Shown: in pieces, positions 42,565-50,434 of the stretch | Layout of the letters: the number at the start of each line of letters is the position of its first letter | Position numbering within the stretch: position 1 is the stretch's first letter | Made by a program: the position numbers and the translations under genes | The notes under the pieces: model-generated | Databases searched by the model: none | The model's input: only the letters and a program-made list of their open reading frames with translations | Told to the model about the DNA's origin: nothing | Source: Chloroflexota bacterium | GTDB taxonomy: Bacteria > Chloroflexota > Dehalococcoidia > Lucifugimonadales > SAR202-VII-2 | Assembly: GCA_003228115.1 (NCBI GenBank) | Contig: QEVV01000005.1 | Coordinates: 62,001-126,000, forward strand | Length of the DNA: 64,000 bases | Direction: 5' to 3'

Positions 42565-43331
42565 CCATCCTGGATTCCGCCAGCGTTCGCTCTCGCTTGA
42601 ACACTAAGACGCTAGGGCGAAAGATCGTCAGCGTTGAAGTCACATCCTCCACCATGGAGGACAGCCAGAGGGAAGCGGCGGCCGGGGCGGAAGAGGGCCT
42701 GGTAATCGTCGCTGAAGAGCAACGAGGAGGCCACGGGAGGATGGGACGTCCCTGGCGCTCTCCGCCAGGCAACCTCTACCTCTCAGTAGTGTTCCGCCCT
42801 TCCGAATGGGAGCTTCGCCGCCTGGGTATGGCGGCCTGCCTTGCTGTGGCGGAAGCTATCCAAGATGCTGCTCCGCTTTCCCCTGCCCTTAAGTGGCCCA
42901 ACGATGTGCTCATCAACAAACGCAAGGTGGCCGGCCTCATCATCGAAGTTGCCTGGCGAGGGCAACAACTTGACCACGCCGTCCTCGGTATCGGCATCAA
43001 TGTTGCCTTGAATCCCGACGACTACGCCGAGATCTCTGGCGTAGCCACCAGCGTGAACAGGGAAGCAGGTATGGTTGTATCGCGTGAGGACCTGCTCTTG
43101 AGGCTGCTGGAGCGCTTGGACACTCGGTACGACGCCTTGAAAAGCGGCCAGTCCCCTCTTCACGAATGGTCCGCCCGGTTGGATACACTGGGCCGCTGGG
43201 TCAAAGTCACCGACGCGGGCGAACCGATTGAAGGTCAAGCGATTGAGGTCGATGAGAATGGCGGCCTGGTGTTGGCGCTGGCAGACGGAAGCCTTCGCGT
43301 CGTAACTGCGGGGCAGATCGGAACAGACTAG
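42561..43331 (+). CDS. birA: Biotin--[acetyl-CoA-carboxylase] ligase
   Basis: 256 residues, a class I enzyme without the N-terminal DNA-binding domain. It activates biotin as biotinyl-AMP and attaches it to carboxylases. The biotinyl-AMP loop is GGHGRMGRPWRSPPGNLYLS, and KWPNDVLINKRKVAGLIIE is the second conserved stretch. A short C-terminal SH3-like cap follows (about 205-256). ATGA overlap with the deacylase gene suggests coupling. The stop overlaps the end of the convergent recombinase-like gene. Confidence 0.93.
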   Translation: MTILDSASVRSRLNTKTLGRKIVSVEVTSSTMEDSQREAAAGAEEGLVIVAEEQRGGHGRMGRPWRSPPGNLYLSVVFRPSEWELRRLGMAACLAVAEAIQDAAPLSPALKWPNDVLINKRKVAGLIIEVAWRGQQLDHAVLGIGINVALNPDDYAEISGVATSVNREAGMVVSREDLLLRLLERLDTRYDALKSGQSPLHEWSARLDTLGRWVKVTDAGEPIEGQAIEVDENGGLVLALADGSLRVVTAGQIGTD

Positions 43332-44695
43332 TCTTCAGGTTCCGGCGAACGCAGGGAAACAACCGGCCCGCCATCTTCCGGAAGGTCAATCCGAGCGATA
43401 AGAGTCCTCACCAGCCGTTGACGCTCTTCGAACTCGATGGCTTCCCATCCAGCCCCCAAGGCCGCAAGTAAGGCTGCCCTATCCATTCTTTGACCTTGAG
43501 GGGCATCTTCTCCAGGGGTCGGCACCCCGCCCGGATCTCCCAGTCCCTCCAAGGCCCGCCTCACCCGACCAATACCACCGATTCCCCGTGCGTACTGGCC
43601 TACCTGTTCTTGGAAGCGATGTTCGGCCTCCCGTTGCGATTTGTTCGCTGTGACGTCAGGCCGAAAGAAGAGGCCGAAGGCTGCATCCGTTTCATCCACC
43701 AACCTCACCGCCTGACCGCGAACGGCCCCCTCCAGGTCTGCAGACCGGCGTGTGTTATAAGAGCAGGTGCTTCGGTTAGCCCGCGACTGGCACTGGTAGT
43801 ATCGATAAGCGGCGCTCTCTTGGGAGCCGTCCCGCCGTTTCCACGATCGGTGCCTCGTGACACCGATCATCACCTCGCCGCAGCCGCCGCAATGAGCCAG
43901 CCCTGCCAGAAGGAACGGCTCCTCCACCCTCTTTGCGCCCCGCCGGGGCCGCCGCTGCGCCATCCGCTCTTGAACTTGATGAAAAGTCTCCACATCCACC
44001 AGCGCCGGGTGATTCCTTGCGACGGTAATGCCGAAGCGGATGTAGGTCCCTATGTAGGCGCGGTTGCGGAGGATGTCCCGAATGGTGACCATGTTCCAGG
44101 GTGCCCCGCTACGGCCCCTCGAACCTCTTTCATTGAGCCTTCCGGTAATAGCGCGTATCCCCAGCCCTTCAGACACGTACCAGCGATAGATATCGCGTAC
44201 GCCCCCTTCTTCTTCCGGCAACGGCGCCAGACGTCCGTCGTCCCCTATCCGATACCCGTAGGGAGGCTTCCCAAGGCCCTCACCTCGCACTGCCTTCGCC
44301 CGAAGAGCCTCTCTGATTCGTTCAGCCCTGGGTGAGGACTTATCGTTGCCTTCAATCCTCTTCGCAGCGGCCTTGATGATGTCGGGCTGTTCCGTATCAA
44401 CAGAGCGAACCTCGCTGCCTAGGTCATCTATTGATAGGACCCGCGTAACAATGTCTTGAAGGTCATTTCCAAAGCATTCCGGACCAGAGACGACGACGAG
44501 AAAAGCCGTACCGGAGTCGGTGACGTAGGAAAGGAGACTCTGAAAACCCAGCCTGTCTTCGGTGGTCGCTACATCATCGATGAAAGTCTCATAGGAACGA
44601 TGAGAGCCCGTGCTGCAGAACCGGTCGTAGGCAGTCTGCTGCTCGTCCAGCGACGGAGTATCAGAAGAAATGAAGAAATAACCAAGGGTGCGCAT
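43328..44695 (-). CDS. Serine-recombinase-like protein with degenerate catalytic site
   Basis: 455 residues with the layout of a large serine recombinase: resolvase domain (1-115), recombinase domain (about 135-240, AKAVRGEGLGKPPYGYRI... LNERGSRGRSGAPWNMVTIRDILRNRAYIGTY), zinc ribbon (CGGCGEVM ... YYQCQ ... C), coiled coil and C-terminal tail. Catalytic residues are eroded: Y-x-R-x-S reads YFFIS, so S10 stays but Arg is F8; R48 in EDRLG is kept; the D-R-x-x-R segment reads PECFG (72-76), so D, R and R are lost. The DNA-binding parts look sound. Inferred: cannot recombine DNA in the usual way and may have been taken over as a DNA-binding protein. It starts six bases after the zinc-ribbon gene. 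Confidence 0.8.
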   Translation of the reverse strand: MRTLGYFFISSDTPSLDEQQTAYDRFCSTGSHRSYETFIDDVATTEDRLGFQSLLSYVTDSGTAFLVVVSGPECFGNDLQDIVTRVLSIDDLGSEVRSVDTEQPDIIKAAAKRIEGNDKSSPRAERIREALRAKAVRGEGLGKPPYGYRIGDDGRLAPLPEEEGGVRDIYRWYVSEGLGIRAITGRLNERGSRGRSGAPWNMVTIRDILRNRAYIGTYIRFGITVARNHPALVDVETFHQVQERMAQRRPRRGAKRVEEPFLLAGLAHCGGCGEVMIGVTRHRSWKRRDGSQESAAYRYYQCQSRANRSTCSYNTRRSADLEGAVRGQAVRLVDETDAAFGLFFRPDVTANKSQREAEHRFQEQVGQYARGIGGIGRVRRALEGLGDPGGVPTPGEDAPQGQRMDRAALLAALGAGWEAIEFEERQRLVRTLIARIDLPEDGGPVVSLRSPEPED

Positions 44696-44701
44696 AGCGC
44701 C

Positions 44702-45403
44702 CTATTCCACGTACAAAATGCGTCCGCAGCTGTTGCACTGGACGGGCTCAATCGAGGAGCGCACCCTCGAAATCTCCCCGGTCGGAAGCACTAGCCTGCA
44801 TCCCTGACAGGCGCCTCTTTCGAGGAGCACCACCGCCTGTCCACCCCGGGAGAGCCTGAGGCGATCGTACTGAGACAGGAGGCGCGCATCAATCGCGGAA
44901 GCCGCAGGTTCACGTTGATCTTTGCCGGCGCCCAGTTCACCCAACAGACGACCGCGCTCTTCCTCAAGGGTTCCCACCAGACGGCTCCACGCAGTCTCGA
45001 TCCTTTGAAGGTAGTTCTCAGCGGAGGACAGTACTTGCTCGGCCTCTTCCAACTGGCTCATCAGTTCAAGCTGCTTGTCTTCCGCGGTGCCTTGAGTTCT
45101 ACGCAACTGCTTGAGGTCGTCTTCTAGGCTCTGAAGCTCGCGAGGATTGCGCACGTTTCCGCTATACAACCGCTTCTCAGCCTCAGCGACTTTGGACGAG
45201 CTCTCCTGCGCCAGTAGTTCAGCCTGACGGTATTGAGGACGAATGCCTTTTACGCCCTCCTGAAGCCTCGCAACTTCGCTCGTTGCTCCCACCAACTCGT
45301 GGTCGTCCTTTAGGCGGGCCTCAACTTCTGCGATCTGCTTATTGAAGGCATCAATATGCAGATCGATGACCTGAAGTTCGTAGAGTTGAGCAGAGGCGGT
45401 CAT
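44702..45403 (-). CDS. C4-type zinc ribbon protein (DUF164-like) with coiled coil
   Basis: 233 residues. Residues 1-165 are a long helical coiled-coil hairpin (LYELQVIDLHIDAFNKQIAEVEARL ... LRRTQGTAEDKQLELMSQLEEAEQVL), and the C-terminus has CQGCRLVLP ... CNSCGRILYVE, a four-Cys zinc ribbon. Both are standard for the family, which is widespread in bacteria and presumed to bind nucleic acid; the exact role is unknown. The next gene, the degenerate recombinase, starts six bases behind it, so the two are one transcript. Confidence 0.9.
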   Translation of the reverse strand: MTASAQLYELQVIDLHIDAFNKQIAEVEARLKDDHELVGATSEVARLQEGVKGIRPQYRQAELLAQESSSKVAEAEKRLYSGNVRNPRELQSLEDDLKQLRRTQGTAEDKQLELMSQLEEAEQVLSSAENYLQRIETAWSRLVGTLEEERGRLLGELGAGKDQREPAASAIDARLLSQYDRLRLSRGGQAVVLLERGACQGCRLVLPTGEISRVRSSIEPVQCNSCGRILYVE

Positions 45404-45497
45404 AAACGATTACTACCGTACCGGCAAGAGAACTTTGGTGGGGGGCCATTGTATGTTGCCCACCTGCAGGCTTGTCAACAGGGCTTACTAAAACAAA

Positions 45498-45531
45498 AAG
45501 AGAGGGCAAGCTTTTGCGACCACCCTCTCTT
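45498..45531 (-). terminator. Rho-independent terminator on the minus strand
   Basis: AAGAGAGGG (45498-45506 on plus) pairs with CCCTCTCTT (45523-45531). Read leftward the stem is followed by TTTTTGTTT, a true T-run. It stands 95 bases before the start of the zinc-ribbon gene and 200 behind the EamA stop, so what it ends is not clear. Confidence 0.7.
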
Positions 45532-45653
45532 CGATCAACTCCTTGTCTTGCCGGCGAAACCACCCTAGCCAGGCTCTGAGCAACACAGCTACCTTCGCCA
45601 TCCAGACAGAGCAGACGGCCAACAGCTAGAACAGAAACGTCCCTCCCAAGGGG

Positions 45654-45689
45654 AAAGGAAAGGCCCGCCAAATGGCGGGCCTTTCCTTT
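45654..45689 (-). terminator. Terminator behind the EamA gene
   Basis: A perfect 17-bp stem: AAAGGAAAGGCCCGCCA (45654-45670) with 45673-45689 and a two-base loop. It lies 20 bases behind the stop of the gene at 45710-46618. Confidence 0.8.
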
Positions 45690-45709
45690 TTAGTCATGAG
45701 GGTACGAAG

Positions 45710-46618
45710 TCAGCCCAACGCAATGGCGACAACACCCAGTATCACCAGCGCTATCGAAACAGACTTCAGCAATACAGCCCCGCCCGTAACCGTCTCACCT
45801 AGAAATCCCTTGAATTTGAGAGCAAGGACAGTGCTATAGAGTAAGAGAAACGCCGACCTAGTCGCCGTGAGGGCGGTGACCGGGCCAACCGAACCCAGCG
45901 AAAGAGCCCACAGGCCCAACACGAGACTCGTGGTTGCCAGGAGAAACTCGTTCGTACCGACGAAGGCAAATGCGGCCCTACCGTCCCGCAGCAAGGCAGT
46001 CACGTCTCGAACGGTGCTGGGCCGAAGCGCTGCGATGAGGAAGATGCCCCCCAGGCCCAAGCTGCGCAGCCCGTGCGTGTAAAGAACGGGCATCTCCGTC
46101 ACAGCCACCTTGCTTGTAACGTGAGCGGTGGCCGCTATCATGCTCGCAACCATGAGGATGAAGAAGGACTTGTGAAGGAAGAACCGCCGATACTCTTGGT
46201 CGTATCTCATCGCCAGCAAGACCGCCCCGCCTACCGTGGCAACGATGCCGAACCAATGGATAGCGCTGAGTTGTTCGTCCAGGAACACAACACCCATGAT
46301 AGCGGCGAAGATAGGAAAGGTCTGAACGATGGGAACCGTACGAGTGGCCTCCTGTGAGTACATCACCCGCAGCATGATCAAGCCTCCCAAACCCCAGAGT
46401 GCCCCGGACCCGATGGCCCAGCCGACGCTGCTCCCGGTTGCCTCATCGGGAGTGCTCAGTGCCAATATGATCGCCACTCCAACGGCAGTTTGAGCGATCC
46501 CAACAAGAAGCGGCAACGTCAATGGCGACCGCGCATAGCGGTACATAACTGTTTTGTCCAGAATATTGATGGCCCCCGCCAAGGCAGCGCTTGCTAGGCC
46601 AATCAGGATCCAAGACAA
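45710..46618 (-). CDS. EamA/DMT-superfamily transporter
   Basis: 302 residues with ten hydrophobic helices in two EamA repeats; the segment VMYSQEATRTVPIVQTFPIFAAIMGVVFLDEQLS (helices 3-4 with the conserved Pro) is typical. Substrate unknown. The start is a TTG with GAGGAG nine bases upstream. It follows the hemW gene by 22 bases on the same strand, so it may be the last gene of the ychF-hemW unit. Confidence 0.86.
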   Translation of the reverse strand: MSWILIGLASAALAGAINILDKTVMYRYARSPLTLPLLVGIAQTAVGVAIILALSTPDEATGSSVGWAIGSGALWGLGGLIMLRVMYSQEATRTVPIVQTFPIFAAIMGVVFLDEQLSAIHWFGIVATVGGAVLLAMRYDQEYRRFFLHKSFFILMVASMIAATAHVTSKVAVTEMPVLYTHGLRSLGLGGIFLIAALRPSTVRDVTALLRDGRAAFAFVGTNEFLLATTSLVLGLWALSLGSVGPVTALTATRSAFLLLYSTVLALKFKGFLGETVTGGAVLLKSVSIALVILGVVAIALG

Positions 46619-46640
46619 AGCAGGGCTCTCCTCTCAGTAG

Positions 46641-47957
46641 TTAAACGGGGTGCGAAAACTGGGTCGTGTCATGGACAAGGAAGCGTTGGAAGACTTCGTT
46701 GCCAAGCAACTGCCCTTCCTGAGTCAAACGGATCACATCGCCAGACCTCTCCAGCAACCCAAACTCCACCATTTCCTCAATGACGGGGCCAAAGGCATCC
46801 TCTAGGTCTACGCCAAAACGAGTGGCGAAGGTCCTCGCCGATACCCCCTCCGAAAGGCGTAGGCCCATCATCATCGTTTCGCCCATCTCGCTGGACTGAT
46901 CTATAGCCTCCGCCTCGGAAACGGGGCCAAGGGCCAGCAACGCTTGCGCATCCAGTGCTTGGCGGCGCGCCCCGCGCTCACGCCAAGCCTGAACCAGCCG
47001 TATGTACTCTCTTGGCGACTTAATATCAGCGAACCTGTGCCCTTCCAGGTAGGAATGAGCCCCTGGGCCGACCCCCAAATAAGGTTCGTTGCGCCAGTAG
47101 ATGAGGTTGTGCTTGCTCGATAGCCCTGGCAAGGCCCAATTTGATATCTCGTAGTGCTCATAGCCCGCTTGCCGCAACATGTCTCGAGCCAATTCAAACT
47201 GGTCGGCCCCTAGATCAGGGTCTGGGTCTGGAGTCTTCCCGGTCCTGACCCATTGCTCCATCGGCGTACCAGGTTCCAACGTTAGGCCGTAGAGCGACAG
47301 GTGCTCTGGGCGCAGTTCACAAGCCTTTTCGACCGTATCCCGCCACTCGCCAAGAGTCTGTCCCGGCAGACCGAACATGAAATCCAGATTGACGTTCTCG
47401 AACCCAGCCTCTCGGACTGCCCCGAACGCCCTCACAGCTTCGGCGGATGTGTGCCTGCGTCCCAAGAGAGCAAGGTGGTGGTCTTGAAAGGCCTGCACAC
47501 CGATACTCAGGCGATCAACGTAGGGCAGTGAAGCCAACCCTTGAGCCCTCTCCAGGGTTAGGTCTCCAGGGTTACATTCAATGGTGACTTCTTCCACGGC
47601 TCCCAGATCAAAGGCAGTGGCGGCAGCCTCAATGATGCTCCTCAGCGCTTCTGGGCCCAAATACGACGGCGTCCCTCCGCCAAAGAACACCGTCCTCACT
47701 GCAGGGTGTCCCAGCGTTTCACCCCACAAAGCCAATTCCCGACAAACCCCGGTCACATAGGGCTTCATCAGCGGTTCTATACGGGCATAGGTATTGAAAT
47801 CACAATAGGGGCATTTCGTTTCGCAGAAGGGAACGTGGATATACAGAGCAAGCGGGGTGCTCGAGGCGGGATTGTCAGATTGTGAGGGTGAATTCATAGA
47901 CGATTGGGTGGCGGCCGAAGCCCACTGCCGACGAGGCCCTTCGCCAGGCCCATTCAT
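46641..47957 (-). CDS. hemW: Radical SAM heme chaperone HemW
   Basis: 438 residues from the first ATG. The radical SAM cluster motif is YIHVPFCETKCPYCDF (C-x3-C-x2-C plus a fourth Cys-free F, as in HemW), GGGTPSYL is the SAM-binding stretch, and the HemN_C domain ends the protein. HemW inserts heme in respiratory enzymes and is not a coproporphyrinogen dehydrogenase, although often annotated so. ATG 47957 lies 13 bases after the ychF stop and would be coupled; ATG 47897 gives a more usual N-terminus, and I am not sure which is used. Confidence 0.9.
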   Translation of the reverse strand: MNGPGEGPRRQWASAATQSSMNSPSQSDNPASSTPLALYIHVPFCETKCPYCDFNTYARIEPLMKPYVTGVCRELALWGETLGHPAVRTVFFGGGTPSYLGPEALRSIIEAAATAFDLGAVEEVTIECNPGDLTLERAQGLASLPYVDRLSIGVQAFQDHHLALLGRRHTSAEAVRAFGAVREAGFENVNLDFMFGLPGQTLGEWRDTVEKACELRPEHLSLYGLTLEPGTPMEQWVRTGKTPDPDPDLGADQFELARDMLRQAGYEHYEISNWALPGLSSKHNLIYWRNEPYLGVGPGAHSYLEGHRFADIKSPREYIRLVQAWRERGARRQALDAQALLALGPVSEAEAIDQSSEMGETMMMGLRLSEGVSARTFATRFGVDLEDAFGPVIEEMVEFGLLERSGDVIRLTQEGQLLGNEVFQRFLVHDTTQFSHPV

Positions 47958-47970
47958 TACCTAGGTGCGA

Positions 47971-49056
47971 TCAGACGTTGAACAGGACGTTCATGACGTC
48001 TCCGTCCCTAACTGTGTAGGTCTTGCCTTCTCGCCGCAATAGGCCCAGCTTCTTCAATTCGTTGAAGTTCTGGTACTTGTCCAGTTCCTCAAAGGAACAG
48101 ACTTCTGCCCGAATGAACCCTCGTTCCAGGTCGGAGTGGATCTTGCCCGCGGCCTTGACTGCCGGCAGGTCTCGCTCAATCGTCCACGCCCGCACTTCGT
48201 CGTCGCCGGCCGTAAGAAAGGAAATGTAGCCCAAGGTGTGGTAGCAACGTTCCACTACCGTATCGCGGGCCGCCTGTGTTAAGCCCATCGACCGGCGAAA
48301 CTCGGTTTCGTCGTCAAGCTCCATGCGCCCCAACTCCATCTCCAGCTTGCCGCACAGGGCCATGAAATCCGCTTCATCGCCTGAGTGACCGGACTCCACG
48401 CTGGCAATGGTATCCAAGCCCTCTTCCCCAACGTTCCAGAGAATGACTACTGGCTTAGCCGTAAGGAGTTGGTAGTCGGCAAGCAGCTTGCGCTCGTCGT
48501 CATTCAAAGGCTGCTTGGCGAGAGCGACCTCGTCTTCAAGACCCTTCTTCACCTTCTCAAGGATGGCCTGTTTCTCTACGATCTTCGCCCGTTCAGGAGG
48601 CTTAGCCCCTTTGAACTCATTGGCCAGGCGCTCTACCCGGCGTTCAAGGATGCCCAGGTCAGCGAAGGCCAACTCCATCTGCATCGTCTGGAGGTCACGA
48701 TCGGGGTCGATCGAGCCCTCAGGATGGGAAACCGTTGGGTCGTCGAAGACCCTAACAACCAAAAGCAGGGCGTCAACTTTTTGAAGAAGGTTCAGGTACC
48801 GCCCAGCGATCCCCTGCGTCTTGCCAAGATCCCCAGGCATCGCGGCCATGTCCACGTATTGGACTTCCGCATAGACCTTCTTCGCAGTTGGAAACAATTC
48901 GGACATCCGCTCGATGCGCGGGTCCCTGACCTTGGCCACACCAACGCGCGGCCCCTCAATCCCGTGCTCGCCACGGGTCTCAGCTTGACCTCGGGTTAGG
49001 GCGTTGAAAACGGTGGATTTACCGCTCTGGGGCAGACCAATGATTCCCAATTCCAT
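47971..49056 (-). CDS. ychF: Redox-regulated ATPase YchF
   Basis: 361 residues, the normal YchF size. An Obg-related NTPase that prefers ATP and binds the ribosome. G1 is GLPQSGKST (P-loop variant with Q), and the usual NKxD is NVGE, the known YchF change that favours ATP. A helical domain (about 130-200) and a C-terminal TGS domain (ELKKLGLLRREGKTYTVRDGDVMNVLFNV) are complete. ATG 49056 fits the family start; no Shine-Dalgarno is seen, but TATCCT lies 7 bases upstream, so the message may be leaderless. It is followed by hemW. Confidence 0.95.
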   Translation of the reverse strand: MELGIIGLPQSGKSTVFNALTRGQAETRGEHGIEGPRVGVAKVRDPRIERMSELFPTAKKVYAEVQYVDMAAMPGDLGKTQGIAGRYLNLLQKVDALLLVVRVFDDPTVSHPEGSIDPDRDLQTMQMELAFADLGILERRVERLANEFKGAKPPERAKIVEKQAILEKVKKGLEDEVALAKQPLNDDERKLLADYQLLTAKPVVILWNVGEEGLDTIASVESGHSGDEADFMALCGKLEMELGRMELDDETEFRRSMGLTQAARDTVVERCYHTLGYISFLTAGDDEVRAWTIERDLPAVKAAGKIHSDLERGFIRAEVCSFEELDKYQNFNELKKLGLLRREGKTYTVRDGDVMNVLFNV

Positions 49057-49135
49057 GTGCCCAAGGATAACAGATGCCAACAAGCATGTGGCGGATTCCG
49101 CAACGGGAGAGGCCTGCAGAGCTGGGCAAGACGGC

Positions 49136-50173
49136 CTAGGCGGTGCCGTTTTCCTCAGTCGGCGATCCGGGGCGCTTTATGATCTCTCTAAGCGAGATGT
49201 TCTGAAGCCACAGAAAAAGCAGCCCCAACAACGTCACCGGAACCAGCAAGGCTACATGCAGGGCAAGGGCATATGCTGCCGCTTGCTCCCCAGCCACGTT
49301 CAATGCCTCCAGCGTTAAACGCGTCGCATATTCAAAGGGGCCAACCGCCCCCGCCGTAGACGGCAGACTGGTGGCAAGGTTGGATGTCGATGTGGTGAGG
49401 AGCAGCCCATGGAACGGCAACTCCAGGCGGAATCCCAGGCTAATGAGGTAATACATGGTGGCTTCGCCAAGCCATACCGGAGCCGTCAGGAGCACAGTAA
49501 TCAACACCCGGCGCGGGCTTCGCAAGACCGACAAACCCGCAATCAGCCCACCCATAAGACTCGAGGCCTGCACCTTGAACCGCCCAGGCGCCAAGCGCAG
49601 GGTGATCCTCGTAACCAGGCGGCCAGCTCGGGCCGAAAGCGCAACGGCAAAGAAGACCATAAGCGCCAGAATAAAGGGCGCCGAGGCAAGGAATATAACC
49701 AAGCCTTGGGGAACGTTAATGTTGTCCGAAAAGTCCTTGAGCAGGTCCGCCACCGGAAGGAACGGCCAGATGACCAACGCCATAAACAAAAGAAACACGC
49801 CGTCGAAAACACGCTCGATCAGGATGGTCACGAGGGCTGAACTCTTGTTGACGCCTTCCTTGCGCCAGATGAAGAAGGCCCTTACCAACTCTCCCAAGCG
49901 TATGGGCAACAGGTTATTGGCCATGTACCCAACCACGACAATGGGGTAAAGGCGGGACACAGGCACACTCTTCATGGGAGCCAGAAGGAAATGCCAGCGT
50001 AGGGCGCGGAAGAAGACAGCTATGAAGTAGACAGCGATTGCCGGGAAGAGCCACCAGTAGTTGGCGTCTCTTAGGGCATCAGCTGTCTGACGGAGGTCGA
50101 TCTGCCCGAAGAAGAGAATAAGAAAAATGGCGCTGACGACAACGCCCAGCCAAAACCTGCGGCTCATGAGCAA
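49136..50173 (-). CDS. LPG synthase-type membrane protein (flippase-like, UPF0104)
   Basis: 345 residues with about eight hydrophobic helices. The family-typical YFIAVFFRALRWHFLLAP, GYMANNLLPIRLGELVRAFFIWRKEG and SLPSTAGAVGPFEYATRL stretches are present, but no catalytic synthase domain follows. Known: this membrane part of MprF-like proteins flips lipids; many stand-alone members have unknown cargo. The start is a TTG at 50173 with GAGGAG six bases upstream; ATG 50167 is two codons later. The gap upstream (to 50434) contains only short repeat-like CATTCC segments. Confidence 0.85.
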   Translation of the reverse strand: MLMSRRFWLGVVVSAIFLILFFGQIDLRQTADALRDANYWWLFPAIAVYFIAVFFRALRWHFLLAPMKSVPVSRLYPIVVVGYMANNLLPIRLGELVRAFFIWRKEGVNKSSALVTILIERVFDGVFLLFMALVIWPFLPVADLLKDFSDNINVPQGLVIFLASAPFILALMVFFAVALSARAGRLVTRITLRLAPGRFKVQASSLMGGLIAGLSVLRSPRRVLITVLLTAPVWLGEATMYYLISLGFRLELPFHGLLLTTSTSNLATSLPSTAGAVGPFEYATRLTLEALNVAGEQAAAYALALHVALLVPVTLLGLLFLWLQNISLREIIKRPGSPTEENGTA

Positions 50174-50434
50174 TCGCGACTCCTCGCTCTTTGTCAGCCA
50201 GGCGGAGAGCCAGCCGGTTCAGAGAGGGCTTTCAATCTAAAGTACAGGCCACCCCAAAGGGGGTCAAGCGACAACGTTACCCGTCATTCCCTGGGAAGCT
50301 CCCGCCATTTGTCATTCCGAATAAGCGTATCGACTGAGGAATCTTGTCCGCCTTTCGCCCCGATCGCCAGGCGACCCCGCTCTGCATCAGTCCGGCCTTC
50401 ACGGCACCCGCCCTGAATACCAGAGACAAGGCTC

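Larger units (their letters stand above)
45404..45709 (-). other. Intergenic region with two hairpins; possible small transcript
   Basis: Between the EamA terminator (45654-45689) and an intrinsic terminator (45498-45531), both of use on the minus strand, lie about 120 bases with no annotated gene. This could be a small RNA, or a peptide of 37 codons (minus strand, about 45601-45488, MAKVAVLLRAWLGWF...) that has no ribosome site. It may equally be a leader of the zinc-ribbon gene with an attenuator. Confidence 0.25.

Noticed and set aside
45531-45600. AGGGTGGTTTCGCC on the minus strand, reminiscent of the T-box antiterminator, followed by a terminator.
   Set aside because: Three fixed positions of AGGGUGGNACCGCG differ, there is no partner CCCU arm, the terminator stem cannot compete with such an antiterminator, and the downstream gene is not amino-acid related.
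45351-45671. A 106-codon minus-strand frame.
   Set aside because: It overlaps the start of the zinc-ribbon gene, crosses two terminator hairpins and shows no family features.
46641-47957. Annotation as oxygen-independent coproporphyrinogen III oxidase (HemN).
   Set aside because: The sequence type and the cluster motif fit HemW, the heme chaperone; no other heme-synthesis gene is near.
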